Positions 26,373 through 35,251 of a stretch of DNA of 64,000 nucleotides are shown in pieces. How positions within the stretch are numbered: the stretch's first letter is position 1; each line of letters opens with the position of its first letter. The translations under genes were made by a program, and so were the position numbers. Below the pieces are notes generated by a model, which saw only the letters and a program-made list of their open reading frames with translations, was not told where the DNA came from and did no database searches. Source of the DNA: Parvibaculum sp039680535 (GTDB taxonomy: Bacteria; Pseudomonadota; Alphaproteobacteria; Parvibaculales; Parvibaculaceae). The stretch spans positions 47,711 through 111,710 of the forward strand of contig NZ_JBDKSS010000011.1 of assembly GCF_039680535.1 (NCBI RefSeq), written 5' to 3'.

Positions 26373-29279
26373 TCAATGCGCCTCGTCCCAATTGTTCGCC
26401 GCGCGCGCCTCGACGTCGAGCGGCACGGATAGTTTGACCGCAGGCTCCGCAGCATCTGCCATCACCTTCGAAACGAGCTTGCAGGTCGCTTCCGCCTCGT
26501 CGTCGGGAGCCTCGAAGATCAGTTCGTCATGCACCTGAAGCAGCATGCGCGCCGAGAGCCTCGCGTCGCGCAGCGCGTCGGGCATGCGGATCATGGCGCG
26601 GCGGATGATGTCAGCGGCGGCGCCCTGAATGGGGGCGTTGATGGCGGCGCGCTCGTTGAAGGCGCGCTCGGCCGGGTTCTTCGAGTTGATGGCGGGCAGA
26701 TGCACGCGGCGGCCGAAGATCGTCTCGACGAAGCCATGCGTATGCGCCTGCTCCTTGGTCGCCTCCATATAGGCGCGAATGCCGGGGAAGCGCTTGAAAT
26801 AGCGGTCGATATATTCGCCCGCCTCCTGACGCGGAATGCCGAGCTGGTTCGCGAGACCGAAAGCCGAAATGCCGTAGATGATGCCGAAATTGATCGCCTT
26901 GGCGCGGCGACGCACCGATGGATCCATTCCCTGGACCGGCACGCCAAACATTTCGGAGGCCGTCATGGCGTGAATGTCCATGCCTTCCGCGAAGGCCTTC
27001 TTCAACGCGTCGATATCGGCGATGTGCGCGAGAAGACGCAACTCGATCTGGCTATAGTCCGCCGAGATGAGCTTGTTGCCTTTTTCCGCGACGAAAGCCG
27101 TGCGGATCTTGCGGCCATCCTCGGTGCGAACCGGGATGTTCTGCAAGTTCGGATCGCTCGACGAAAGTCGGCCCGTGGACGTCGCGGCGAGTGAATAGCT
27201 CGTATGGACGCGGCCCGTCTCGGGATGGATGAAAGAAGGAAGCGCGTCGGTATAGGTGCTTTTCAGCTTCGACAGCCCGCGCCAGTCGAGTACACGGCGC
27301 GGCAGATCGTGGCCTTGCGCGGCGAGCGCTTCGAGCGCGTCGGCGTCGGTCGACCAGGCGCCGGTCTTGGTCTTCTTGCCGCCTTCATGGCCCATCTTGT
27401 CGTAGAGGATTTCGCCGAGCTGCTTGGGCGAGCCGATGTTGAAGCGGTGGCCCGCGAGTTCGTAAATCTCCTCCTCGTATTGCGCCATCTTCTGCGCGAA
27501 ATCTCCGGAAAGCCGCGCCAGCACATTGCGATCGACCTTGATGCCTGCGCGTTCCATATCGACGAGAACGGGCACGAGCGGACGCTCCAGCGTTTCGTAA
27601 ACGGTCAGGCGATGCTCGGCGACGAGGCGCGGGCGCAGCACATGAAAAAGGCGGAGCGTCACATCTGCATCTTCGGCGGCATAGGCCACCGCCTTGTCCA
27701 CCGTCACCTGATCGAACGTCACCTGCGCCTTGCCGCTCCCTGCGACTTCCGAATAGGGAATCGGCTTGTGGCCGAGATGAAGCTCGGAAAGCTCGTCCAT
27801 GCCGTGACCGTGGAGTCCGGCGTCGAGCGCATAGGACATGAGCATCGTGTCGTCATGCGCAACAAGCGTCAGACCATGCTGCGCAAAGACGGTGAGGTCA
27901 TATTTGAGGTTCTGGCCAACCTTGAGGATCGAGGGATCTTCAAAGAGAGGCTTCAGCGCGGCGAGCGCGTCGCGCATGGGAATCTGCGCCTGCATCGCCG
28001 AATTGTCGAGATCGAGACTGCCGCCGCTCCCATGCTGCAGTGGCACATAGCAGGCAAGGCCCGGCTCATAGCAGAGCGAGAAGCCGACGAGGCGCGCCTG
28101 CATCGGGTCGAGCGAGTCCGTTTCCGTATCGACGGCGACAATGCCTGCCTCACGCGCCCGCGCGATCCACGCCTGCAACTCGGCAAGCGTCGTCACGGCG
28201 ACGTGCCGTGCATCCTTGAACGGCGCGTCGAGTCCCGCAAGCGTGGCCCCTGGAACGCCGCCCACCTGCGACGGCGTTGCTTCGGCGCGGGCGGGCTTTT
28301 CTTCGGCAGCAGGATGCGATGGATGCTCGCCCGCAGGCGCGACCTTCTCGACATCGACCCCGAAACGTTCGCCGACGCGGCGCGTCAGCGTCGTGAATTC
28401 CATGTCCTTCAGGAAGGCGATGAGCTTTTCGGGATTGGGGTCGTGAATGCCCATCTCCTCGACGGGAACATCGATCGGCACGTTCTGATCCAGCGTGACG
28501 AGCTTCTTCGAGATGAGTGCGAGTTCGGCATTCTCGATCAGATTCTCGCGGCGCTTCGGCTGCTTGATCTCGGAGGCGCGTGCGAGCAGCGTTTCGACAT
28601 CGCCATATTGATTGATGAGTTCTGCCGCCGTCTTGATGCCGATGCCCGGAACGCCCGGCACATTGTCGACGCTGTCGCCCGCCAGCGCCTGCACATCGAC
28701 AACCTTTTCCGGCGGTACGCCGAATTTCTCGATCACTTCGGCGTGGCGGATCGTCTTCATCTTCATGGTGTCGAGCATGTCGACATCGTCGGAGACGAGC
28801 TGCATCAGATCCTTGTCGGAGGAAACGATGGTGACGCGCGCGCCCGCTTCCCGCGCAAGCCGCGCATAGGTGGCGATGAGGTCGTCGGCCTCATAATTCA
28901 GCATCTCGATCGAGGGCACGGAGAAGGCGCGTACCGCGTCACGCACCAGAGCGAATTGCGGACGCAGGTCTTCCGGCGGCTCGGGGCGCTGCGCCTTGTA
29001 AAGCGGGTAGAGGTCGTTGCGAAAGGTCTTGCCCGAGGCATCGAAGATGACGGCGAGATGGGTCGGCTCGAACTCGTCCTTCGTGTCCTCGATGAGCTTG
29101 TAGAGCATGTTGCAGAAGCCCGCGACGGCGCCGGTGGGCAGGCCGTCGGACTTGCGCGTCAGCGGCGGCAATGCGTGATAGGCGCGGAAGATGTAGCCGG
29201 ACCCGTCGACCAGAAAGAGATGGTCGCCCTTCTTCAGGGGTCTTTCCGCCGCTTTTTCTGCCGGTCCGCTCTTCGCCAC
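26373..29279 (-). CDS. polA: DNA polymerase I
   Basis: This repair and Okazaki-fragment polymerase of 968 residues has all three domains. The 5'-3' exonuclease starts LFLVDGSGYIFRAYHALPP. The 3'-5' proofreading domain keeps its catalytic acidic pair in VAVDTETDSL. The polymerase palm carries motif A SADYSQIELRLLAHI, the fingers RRRAKAINFGIIYGISAFG, and motif C LLQVHDELIFEA. An Ala/Pro-rich linker lies between the first two domains. The GTG at 29279 is preceded by AGGAAGG. The upstream ATG at 29366 would add 29 residues with no family support. Confidence 0.97.
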   Translation of the reverse strand: MAKSGPAEKAAERPLKKGDHLFLVDGSGYIFRAYHALPPLTRKSDGLPTGAVAGFCNMLYKLIEDTKDEFEPTHLAVIFDASGKTFRNDLYPLYKAQRPEPPEDLRPQFALVRDAVRAFSVPSIEMLNYEADDLIATYARLAREAGARVTIVSSDKDLMQLVSDDVDMLDTMKMKTIRHAEVIEKFGVPPEKVVDVQALAGDSVDNVPGVPGIGIKTAAELINQYGDVETLLARASEIKQPKRRENLIENAELALISKKLVTLDQNVPIDVPVEEMGIHDPNPEKLIAFLKDMEFTTLTRRVGERFGVDVEKVAPAGEHPSHPAAEEKPARAEATPSQVGGVPGATLAGLDAPFKDARHVAVTTLAELQAWIARAREAGIVAVDTETDSLDPMQARLVGFSLCYEPGLACYVPLQHGSGGSLDLDNSAMQAQIPMRDALAALKPLFEDPSILKVGQNLKYDLTVFAQHGLTLVAHDDTMLMSYALDAGLHGHGMDELSELHLGHKPIPYSEVAGSGKAQVTFDQVTVDKAVAYAAEDADVTLRLFHVLRPRLVAEHRLTVYETLERPLVPVLVDMERAGIKVDRNVLARLSGDFAQKMAQYEEEIYELAGHRFNIGSPKQLGEILYDKMGHEGGKKTKTGAWSTDADALEALAAQGHDLPRRVLDWRGLSKLKSTYTDALPSFIHPETGRVHTSYSLAATSTGRLSSSDPNLQNIPVRTEDGRKIRTAFVAEKGNKLISADYSQIELRLLAHIADIDALKKAFAEGMDIHAMTASEMFGVPVQGMDPSVRRRAKAINFGIIYGISAFGLANQLGIPRQEAGEYIDRYFKRFPGIRAYMEATKEQAHTHGFVETIFGRRVHLPAINSKNPAERAFNERAAINAPIQGAAADIIRRAMIRMPDALRDARLSARMLLQVHDELIFEAPDDEAEATCKLVSKVMADAAEPAVKLSVPLDVEARAANNWDEAH

Positions 29280-29410
29280 GCCGATTGCCTTCCTATATTC
29301 ACTCCGGAGGGTCGCATCATAGCGCCTCCCGCCAGAGCCCAAAGCACTGGATTTGACCCCGTTCAACGGCCGGTGCTACCAGTGTCGGGCCGATACATAA
29401 AGAGCCGCCA

Positions 29411-30433
29411 ATGGCCGAAATCCTGCCGACAGAGTCCTTGCCTTCCAGAGCCATGACCAGTCCGGGCGCACCCTCGCCGGAAACGTCCGCGCCTTGTGCG
29501 ATCGAGGTCCGGTCCTTGCGCAAGATCTACAAGGCGAGCAACGGCCAGCCGGCCAAGGAAGCGCTGAAAGGCATAGACATTTCCGTGCCGCAGGGCTCGA
29601 TCTTCGGCCTTCTCGGCCCCAATGGCGCCGGCAAATCGACGCTCATCAACATTCTCGCCGGCCTCGTCGTCAAGACCTCGGGCACAGCCTCTGTCTGGGG
29701 CTTCGACATCGACGACAATCCGCGCCAGGCGCGGGCCTCCATCGGCATCGTGCCGCAGGAACTCAACATCGACCCGTTCTTCACGCCCGCCGAGGCGCTG
29801 GAGCTTCAGGCGGGCCTTTACGGCGTGCCCAAGCGCGAGCGGCGGACGATGGAAATCCTCCGCGCCATGGGGCTCGAAGACAAGGCCGATGCCTATGCGC
29901 GAACGCTTTCGGGCGGCATGCGGCGGCGCCTGCTGGTCGCCAAGGCGATGGTTCACAATCCGCCGGTGCTGGTCCTCGACGAACCCACCGCCGGCGTCGA
30001 CATCGAACTGCGCAAGCAGCTCTGGGATTACGTCAAGCACCTCCATGCCAATGGCACGACCATCGTGCTGACGACCCATTATCTCGAGGAAGCGCAGGAG
30101 CTCTGCGACACCATCGCCATCATCGACAAGGGCGAGGTGGTCGCCTGCGAACCGACGCAGGCGCTGATTGGCCGCGTCACCGACAAGAAGCTCATCATCC
30201 GCACCGTCTGGCCGGTGACGGCCGAGAATGCGGCGATCGAGGGACTCAGAACCGAGATCACGCCGAGCGGCGCGCTCGCCATCCTCTACAATCCGGTCGA
30301 GGCCGGCGTGATGGACATTCTCGATCGCGTACGGGCGAGCGGAATGGAGATCGTCGATATCTCGACCGAGGAATCGGACCTCGAAGATGTATTCCTGCAA
30401 CTGACCGGAACAAAGCGCGCCCAGGGCGCCTGA
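29411..30433 (+). CDS. ABC transporter ATP-binding protein (ABC-2 / DrrA-YadG type)
   Basis: This 340-residue nucleotide-binding subunit has Walker A GLLGPNGAGKST, signature LSGGMRRRLLVAKAM, Walker B PVLVLDEP and an H-loop in TTHYLEEAQ. The C-terminal ~90-residue extension is typical of ABC-2 exporters for drugs, polysaccharides or unknown compounds. No ABC-2 permease gene is adjacent; the next gene is convergent and encodes a PAS protein. The partner must therefore be elsewhere. A later in-frame ATG at 29453 is also possible, and neither start has a good ribosome-binding site. Confidence 0.88.
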   Translation: MAEILPTESLPSRAMTSPGAPSPETSAPCAIEVRSLRKIYKASNGQPAKEALKGIDISVPQGSIFGLLGPNGAGKSTLINILAGLVVKTSGTASVWGFDIDDNPRQARASIGIVPQELNIDPFFTPAEALELQAGLYGVPKRERRTMEILRAMGLEDKADAYARTLSGGMRRRLLVAKAMVHNPPVLVLDEPTAGVDIELRKQLWDYVKHLHANGTTIVLTTHYLEEAQELCDTIAIIDKGEVVACEPTQALIGRVTDKKLIIRTVWPVTAENAAIEGLRTEITPSGALAILYNPVEAGVMDILDRVRASGMEIVDISTEESDLEDVFLQLTGTKRAQGA

Positions 30434-30448
30434 CGGCACCCCCGCCCT

Positions 30449-30952
30449 TCAGGCCGACGCGCGCTTCACCAATTCGCCCATCGCCATTTCGACCCGTGCG
30501 CCGGCGAGCGTCAGCGGCATGAAGACGGCCTCGATCTCCGTTGGTCCCTGCTCCTCGTCGAAAACCGCCTGTCCATGAAGCCGCAAGGGGCGGCGCAGCT
30601 CGCAGACGACGCCCAGCACCTTGGCCAGCGCCGACGATGCCTTTTCGGGCAGCCCCTCATCGAGCGTCCGGCCCGTGAAGTCGGCGGCGAATAGCTCGTT
30701 CAGCGCCGTCCCCATCAGCCTCACGTGAAAATGGGCCGGGCTCACCGCCGGAGGCTCCGCCCCGATCAGAAAGACCGAGGGCAGATGGCTCACGATCTCG
30801 GCCGGGCTCACATCGGCCCGGGCCGGCATGGCACGGCCCGCCCTCTTGCCATTCCAGTAGGACAGCAATTCGCGCAGCCTCGAGTCCTGGAGGTCGAGAA
30901 GCGGATCGAGAAATATATCGAAAGGAGAAAGCCGCAAATGCGCAGACATCAA
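30449..30952 (-). CDS. PAS_5 domain protein (DUF-type single PAS protein)
   Basis: This 167-residue soluble protein has the hallmark of the PAS_5 family: LLSYWNGKRAGRAMPARADV followed by a region such as SVFLIGAEPPAVSPAHFHVRLMG that forms the PAS fold, and GTALNELFAADFTGRTLDE. These single-domain proteins occur widely in alphaproteobacteria and their function is unknown. It converges with the ABC ATPase gene with 15 bp between stops. No output domain is present. Confidence 0.8.
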   Translation of the reverse strand: MMSAHLRLSPFDIFLDPLLDLQDSRLRELLSYWNGKRAGRAMPARADVSPAEIVSHLPSVFLIGAEPPAVSPAHFHVRLMGTALNELFAADFTGRTLDEGLPEKASSALAKVLGVVCELRRPLRLHGQAVFDEEQGPTEIEAVFMPLTLAGARVEMAMGELVKRASA

Positions 30953-31052
30953 AGCCCCAGACCCACGCCGGCAGCCCCCCGGCGGCCGTTCAAACCCGGC
31001 GTCGGGTATAGATCAATTCGCATGGCGGTCCAAGCGGGGCCGGATTGGCCGA

Positions 31053-31081
31053 TTGTCATGCCCGCCGCTTTCCTCTAGTTT
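31053..31081 (+). promoter_or_regulatory. Probable native promoter of the interrupted tRNA-Arg gene
   Basis: TTGTCA (31053-31058) and TAGTTT (31076-31081) are 17 bp apart. They lie 32 bp before the tRNA-like sequence, suitable for transcription start just upstream of it. Confidence 0.45.
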
Positions 31082-31113
31082 GCGCCCAATCGCGCGGGGT
31101 CAGCCCCGCCCGG

Positions 31114-31154
<41 letters not shown>

Positions 31155-31254
31155 CTGATGTCAAGGGGATTTGGCTTGGAAGAAAGTGGAAAAAAGCAAC
31201 TAGTTTCAGTAGGTTGAGAGCCTTTCGGTGAGTTACCCGATCTGAAAAAATCTT

Positions 31255-31275
31255 CGCGTAAGCACCGCGTAAGCA
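31255..31275. repeat. Two 10-bp direct repeats, possible integrase arm sites
   Basis: CGCGTAAGCA occurs at 31255-31264 and again at 31266-31275, an 11-bp period. It lies about 100 bp inside the tRNA scar. Short phased direct repeats beside a tRNA core are typical of arm-type binding sites of tyrosine recombinases. Confidence 0.5.
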
Positions 31276-31417
31276 GTTTTCGGAGAACGGCGGCGAACGA
31301 GCGCGTAGCGAAGCGTGCGCCAGCACGGCGGTTTCAGCGTTCGGAATGAGAGGCTCGATTGAAGTTGTCCGAGTCCGTTGACCTCTGAAGGTCGGACGGG
31401 CTAGGCGAATGAGAGAT

Positions 31418-31494
31418 GCACCCGTAGCTCAGCTGGATAGAGCGCCACCCTCCGAAGGTGGAGGCCACAGGTTCGAATCCTGTCGGGTGCGCCA
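31418..31494 (+). tRNA. tRNA-Arg, anticodon CCG
   Basis: The complete 77-base cloverleaf has acceptor stem GCACCCG/CGGGTGC, D arm GCTC-AGCTGGATA-GAGC, anticodon stem CCACC/GGTGG with loop CTCCGAA (anticodon CCG, reads CGG), T arm with GTTCGAATC, and an encoded CCA. It lies downstream of a truncated copy of the same gene, so it is either the functional copy brought in by the mobile element or a native gene beside an insertion scar. Confidence 0.95.
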
Positions 31495-32198
31495 TCTCTG
31501 ACATGAGAGATTGGACGTTTGCTGGCGCCGCGCATTGCGGCGCCTCTCCCTGAGGACCGTTGCTTGTCCTATCCATCCTTTGCGCCAGGACGGCGCGGCC
31601 GAAGGCGAAGCCTTGGCTATGATCGGTGTCCTCAACATGTGGAAGAACCCAGATCGTCGACCGACCGATCCGCGCCCTGTCGCGCGAGCGGCGATGGGGT
31701 TCGTGGATCTGGCTGGTAAGGTGGTCGGAGTCAAAGATCGCCCCGACTTCGGTCGGTTGGTCCCCATCTGAAGATGCTCAGCAAAACGACCGTCCTACAG
31801 AACGCGGCCAGCCCAGTGACGGATGACGCCGCGAACAAGGTGACTGAGCTCTACGTGGCCTGCCTCGCGATGACCTTCGGCTCCAACATCGCGCTCGACC
31901 ACCCGGTCAATTCCAAGGGCGACAACCCGGACGTGATGTTGGATTTCCGCGGCCTGCCCGAGGCAGAAGTGGGCGGTCTCGCTCACGGCTAGCTCCCGGA
32001 AGAGACATGAGCTTGATAGACTTGGGCCGGGCCTGAACCCTATCGATCCTGGCGGCAGTTCGATCTGTGCGAATTAGGGGCTTAGCTCGCCATCTCAACC
32101 AGCTGAAAGCCCAAAGAAGTGGAAAAAGCGAAAGTTCCGCAAGTTCGGCATAACCGGGATAGAGTAAGCCTGAACAGGCTTCAGCACGATGTCATCAA
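31495..32198. other. Non-conserved 0.7-kb stretch after tRNA-Arg, likely insertion debris
   Basis: No recognisable complete gene is present. Short frames at 31620-31771 and 31774-31992 may be remnants. AAAGAAGTGGAAAAAGC near 32113 resembles AGAAAGTGGAAAAAAGC near 31180 on the other side of the tRNA, which could reflect duplicated element ends. Confidence 0.4.
31774..31992 (+). pseudogene. Short reading frame, possible remnant of a larger gene
   Basis: The frame encodes 72 residues. It includes a fairly protein-like stretch (KVTELYVACLAMTFGS, then PVNSKGDNPDVMLDFRG) that suggests an internal piece of a larger enzyme or nuclease-like protein. It has no clear ribosome-binding site and stops soon after. 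I do not recognise the family. It could equally be a small gene or chance coding. Confidence 0.3.
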
Positions 32199-33557
32199 AT
32201 GCCCTTTCGTCCCGATCGCTTCCTGACTCGACTCGAGCGGTTGCGCCGGCTCCGGCGCAGACCGTGGATCGGCTACGGCGTGGCAATCGTTGCCGTCGGG
32301 GCTTCCATCCTTGCGGGCATGGCGGCAAGCGAACTGCTAGCCGCCGGTCCGTTCCTCATCTTTTGTTTGGCGATCATACTTGCCGCGACCATCGGAGGCC
32401 CACGAGCCGGCGTGTTGGCCGCGATCACATCCAGCTTCGCGGTAGACTACTTTTTCCTTTCGTCGCCCCACGCCTGGACGTTCACGCCGTCCGCTTTGAT
32501 GCCGCTTGCTTTGTTTGGGATCGTGGCCTTCATGCAAGTCGGGCTGGTGAGCCTCCTCGACAGGGCGATCGATCGGCTGTGGAGGCAAGCCGACAACATT
32601 CGATTCGTCCTCGACGCTGAACCGACCGGCGTAATCGCCGTGGATGAAGCTGGCCTTGTTCAATTGGTCAACAGGGCCGTCGAGCAACAGTTCGGCTATC
32701 TACGCAGCGAGCTCTTGGGGCAATCGGTCGACATACTTCTGCCCAAGGAGCTGCGTGACGGGCATTCGAAATTGCGGGCGACTTTTCTTCAAAACCCAGA
32801 AACCCGACCGATGGGCGTCGGTCGCGATCTGCAGGGCCGTCACAAGGACGGAACGACAATGCCGGTCGAGGTCGGGCTGAACCCTTTCGAACGGGATGGC
32901 CGCCGCGGGGCTCTGGCGACGGTCGCCGACATCAGCGAGCGCAAGGCCATCGAGCGGCGCCAGCAGGTATTGATGGACGAGGTTCGCCATCGCGGTCGCA
33001 ATCTGCTCGCCGTCGTCCAGGCGATCGCTATGCGAACGATGACCGACGACCGGACCGTCGCTCAGGCGCGCAAACAATACCTAGCCACCATTCAAGCGCT
33101 GGCTCGCACCCACGACCTGTTCCTGGCGACCACCACCGCGCCGCTCGCCAGCATCGTCAAGGGAGAACTCGCTCCGTTCGCAGACCGCGCGACTATCGAG
33201 GGGTGCGACGTCATGCTTTCCCAGACCGCGGCCCAGGATTTCGCGCTCATCGTTCACGAGTTGACAACGAACGCAGTCAAGCATGGCGCCCTGTCGGCTC
33301 CGGAGGGTGTCATTGCGGTTTCCGGCCACCAAGATGGCGAACATCTGAGGTTCGTCTGGGAGGAGTCCGGAGGACCGCCGCCGAAGCAACCGACGCGACA
33401 AGGCTTCGGCCACACGATCCTCAATGACGTCGCACATGGATTCTGCATCCATGTCAGCGTCGACTACCGTCCCGAAGGTCTGCGATACGAGCTCGAGGCT
33501 GAGCTCGGACGGGTCACCAATTTGGTAGAACTTTCCATCGGGCGAACCCCGACTTGA
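32199..33557 (+). CDS. HWE-family sensor histidine kinase with membrane N-terminus and PAS domain
   Basis: This 452-residue protein has three or four hydrophobic segments in the first 120 residues (KdpD-like DUF4118 region, including FFLSSPHAWTF). A PAS domain spans about 130-245, and an HWE kinase core follows, with phosphoacceptor His264 in LMDEVRHRGRNLLAVVQAIA and the N-box HELTTNAVKHGAL. The glycine boxes are reduced, as usual for HWE kinases (WEESGG, GFGHTIL). No response regulator is adjacent. Signal and target are unknown. It is the first clear cargo gene of the ICE. Confidence 0.87.
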   Translation: MPFRPDRFLTRLERLRRLRRRPWIGYGVAIVAVGASILAGMAASELLAAGPFLIFCLAIILAATIGGPRAGVLAAITSSFAVDYFFLSSPHAWTFTPSALMPLALFGIVAFMQVGLVSLLDRAIDRLWRQADNIRFVLDAEPTGVIAVDEAGLVQLVNRAVEQQFGYLRSELLGQSVDILLPKELRDGHSKLRATFLQNPETRPMGVGRDLQGRHKDGTTMPVEVGLNPFERDGRRGALATVADISERKAIERRQQVLMDEVRHRGRNLLAVVQAIAMRTMTDDRTVAQARKQYLATIQALARTHDLFLATTTAPLASIVKGELAPFADRATIEGCDVMLSQTAAQDFALIVHELTTNAVKHGALSAPEGVIAVSGHQDGEHLRFVWEESGGPPPKQPTRQGFGHTILNDVAHGFCIHVSVDYRPEGLRYELEAELGRVTNLVELSIGRTPT

Positions 33558-33583
33558 ATTCGCCTCACGGCCGCTCCAAGGGC

Positions 33584-33720
33584 TGAGGTGGTCCCGGTTT
33601 CTGAGACAGCCTGGTAGGTGGATTTGATGAAGAGGACAATCCACCATGAGGACACGTAGACGGTTCACGGCTGAGTTCCTGTTTCGTCCGACGACGCACC
33701 TCATGAAGCTGATGGAATGA
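33584..33720 (+). mobile_element. Truncated IS3-type insertion sequence end with start of OrfA
   Basis: A terminal-repeat-like sequence begins TGAGGTGGTCCCGGTTTCTG at 33584. The ATG at 33646 opens a frame whose first residues, MRTRRRFTAEF, match the N-terminus of IS3-family OrfA transposases. The similarity ends there, and the frame stops at 33720 after 24 residues. The remaining ~190 bp to nnrS show no gene. The left end of an IS was left behind by deletion or recombination. Confidence 0.6.
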
Positions 33721-33910
33721 TGTGGGAGATGCTGCAAGGGGGCGACACGGAAGCGCATGTCGAGTTGGCGTCAGCGCATCGGTCACATGTCGGGGAAGGC
33801 ACTATAGCATGGTAACGAAGCCTGACCCTCGCGCCGCAGCGTGTGGGTACGGAAGCTGATCACGGTAATCGTGTGCTGGCAGGATGCTGAACTTGCGGCG
33901 GGTGCGGATG

Positions 33911-35101
33911 TCAGCTGATGCGCGGCGAAACCAACATTGGCCCGTAGATGGCGGCGAACAGTAGGAAACTCATCACCCATAGCAAAGCTGAGAGATCGAG
34001 CACGGGCACAGCGTATGAGACTGCAAACGCGGCCGCGATTCTCGAGAGACCCGCAACCGTGATCATTGCATAGATTAGCGTCGTGACTCGGTCGGCTTCG
34101 AGCGCGCGGCCGGTGTGTCCGCGCGCCACGCGCGTCATGACGGCGAGCACCATCGTGCCGATGGCCCCGGCTGTGAATGCGTGGATCGCCGCTGCTTCCG
34201 GCACTATGTTCGTCAGCAGGCTGGCGCCGAGAAACGCGGCTCCCAAAATCACCCAGGCATATCCCACGTGCAGGATCGCGAGCAGTGGCTCGGCGATGGT
34301 CGCGAAGCCACGCCAACGGCAGAGCCGCCAGAGATTGAGCACGGCACCCGCTACTAGGATCGCGCCGACCGGCTTCGAGGTGGGAAAAATTGCCCAGCCG
34401 AGAAGACCGGTATGGAGGACCGCAAGTGCGAGACGGTCGATCACGTCACGCGCGGCGGGAAGCACGGTGACGCCGCGCTTCACCAGCCAGTTGCGGGTGA
34501 AGGCCGGAATGATGCGGCCGCCAATCGCCGAAATGAGCGCGATGATGGCGACGATTCCGAGGCGCCATCCGAGACCCGCCCGCAGGTCGTACCCCGCGAG
34601 TTCAAGATACATAAGCAGGTTTGCGATAGCGAGCACGGCAATCGGGACCGGCATGATCAGGTTGCGCCAGTTTCGCGCCGCGACGATCTCGCGCGTCGCG
34701 ACGGCACAGAGCATGACGGGAAAGGCCAGATCGGCTGCGGCGGCCATCCAGAGCGGCATTGTTGCCGACACGAGGCAGGCGATGCGACCGAGCAGCCAGA
34801 GCAGGACCAGCGCAATCAGCCGCCCGCCTTGGATCGGCGGGCGGCCGGTCCAGTTGGGAATCGCGGTCAGCATGAAGCCGGCAATCGCCGCTGGCACGAA
34901 GCCGAACAGCATGGCGTGGATATGCCAGGAAAGCGGATCGAAGCGGCTTGGCAATATGCCGCCGGTCATGAAGACGACGATCCATAAAGCGAGCGCCAGC
35001 GCCGCCCAGATTGCCGCCGCCAGGAAGAATGGCCGAAAAGCCAAGGACCATAAGCTGGCCGGAGGCTTGCTCATCGAAAGGGGCGCCGCTGTGGCCACCA
35101 T
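33911..35101 (-). CDS. nnrS: NnrS family heme/copper-associated membrane protein
   Basis: This 396-residue protein is almost entirely hydrophobic with about 12 predicted helices. Family landmarks include LWSLAFRPFFLAAAIWAAL, DPLSWHIHAMLFGFVPAAI, FMLTAIPNWTGRPPIQG, and AAAIHAFTAGAIGTMVLAVM, with conserved His residues that suit heme binding. NnrS is induced by nitric oxide through NnrR/DNR in denitrifiers and relieves NO stress. The ATG at 35101 with GAGG upstream is preferred over in-frame starts at 35194 and 35074. A CRP/FNR-type site lies 118 bp upstream at the geometry of a class II activator. Confidence 0.9.
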   Translation of the reverse strand: MVATAAPLSMSKPPASLWSLAFRPFFLAAAIWAALALALWIVVFMTGGILPSRFDPLSWHIHAMLFGFVPAAIAGFMLTAIPNWTGRPPIQGGRLIALVLLWLLGRIACLVSATMPLWMAAAADLAFPVMLCAVATREIVAARNWRNLIMPVPIAVLAIANLLMYLELAGYDLRAGLGWRLGIVAIIALISAIGGRIIPAFTRNWLVKRGVTVLPAARDVIDRLALAVLHTGLLGWAIFPTSKPVGAILVAGAVLNLWRLCRWRGFATIAEPLLAILHVGYAWVILGAAFLGASLLTNIVPEAAAIHAFTAGAIGTMVLAVMTRVARGHTGRALEADRVTTLIYAMITVAGLSRIAAAFAVSYAVPVLDLSALLWVMSFLLFAAIYGPMLVSPRIS

Positions 35102-35190
35102 ACACCTCGTTCGCTGGTGGATTCTTCTCCGTCGCGGTTCCACCGAGACCGCACTGGCGTCGCGAACAGACACCGCCGCCGCACGGTTCA

Positions 35191-35232
35191 ACAATATGGC
35201 GCGAACCGGCGCGAAGGTTTGCGCCAGCGCAA
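35191..35232 (-). promoter_or_regulatory. CRP/FNR-type (Dnr/NnrR-like) site and promoter for nnrS
   Basis: TTGCG-CCAG-CGCAA at 35219-35232 is a perfect FNR-family palindrome with 14-bp geometry. On the minus strand a -10-like TATTGT (complement of 35191-35196) has its centre exactly 32 bp from the palindrome centre. That spacing puts the activator at -41.5, the class II position. Confidence 0.7.
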
Positions 35233-35251
35233 CCCTGCTTACGGCGCGATG

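Noticed and set aside
27204..29456. A 750-codon plus-strand frame over polA
   Set aside because: It is a shadow of polA with no conserved domains; polA has all its catalytic motifs.
31334..31576. Minus-strand frame reading TGFEPVAST-type protein over tRNA-Arg
   Set aside because: This is the well-known spurious translation of the antisense of a tRNA gene, not a protein.
31178..32130. Similar segments AGAAAGTGGAAAAAAGC and AAAGAAGTGGAAAAAGC as element end repeats
   Set aside because: The shared part is only about 14 bases with an A run and small changes. That is too little to claim a repeat pair without a comparison locus.
33783..34316. A 177-codon minus-strand frame overlapping the 3' end of nnrS
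   Set aside because: It is in another frame of nnrS and has no membrane or family pattern of its own.
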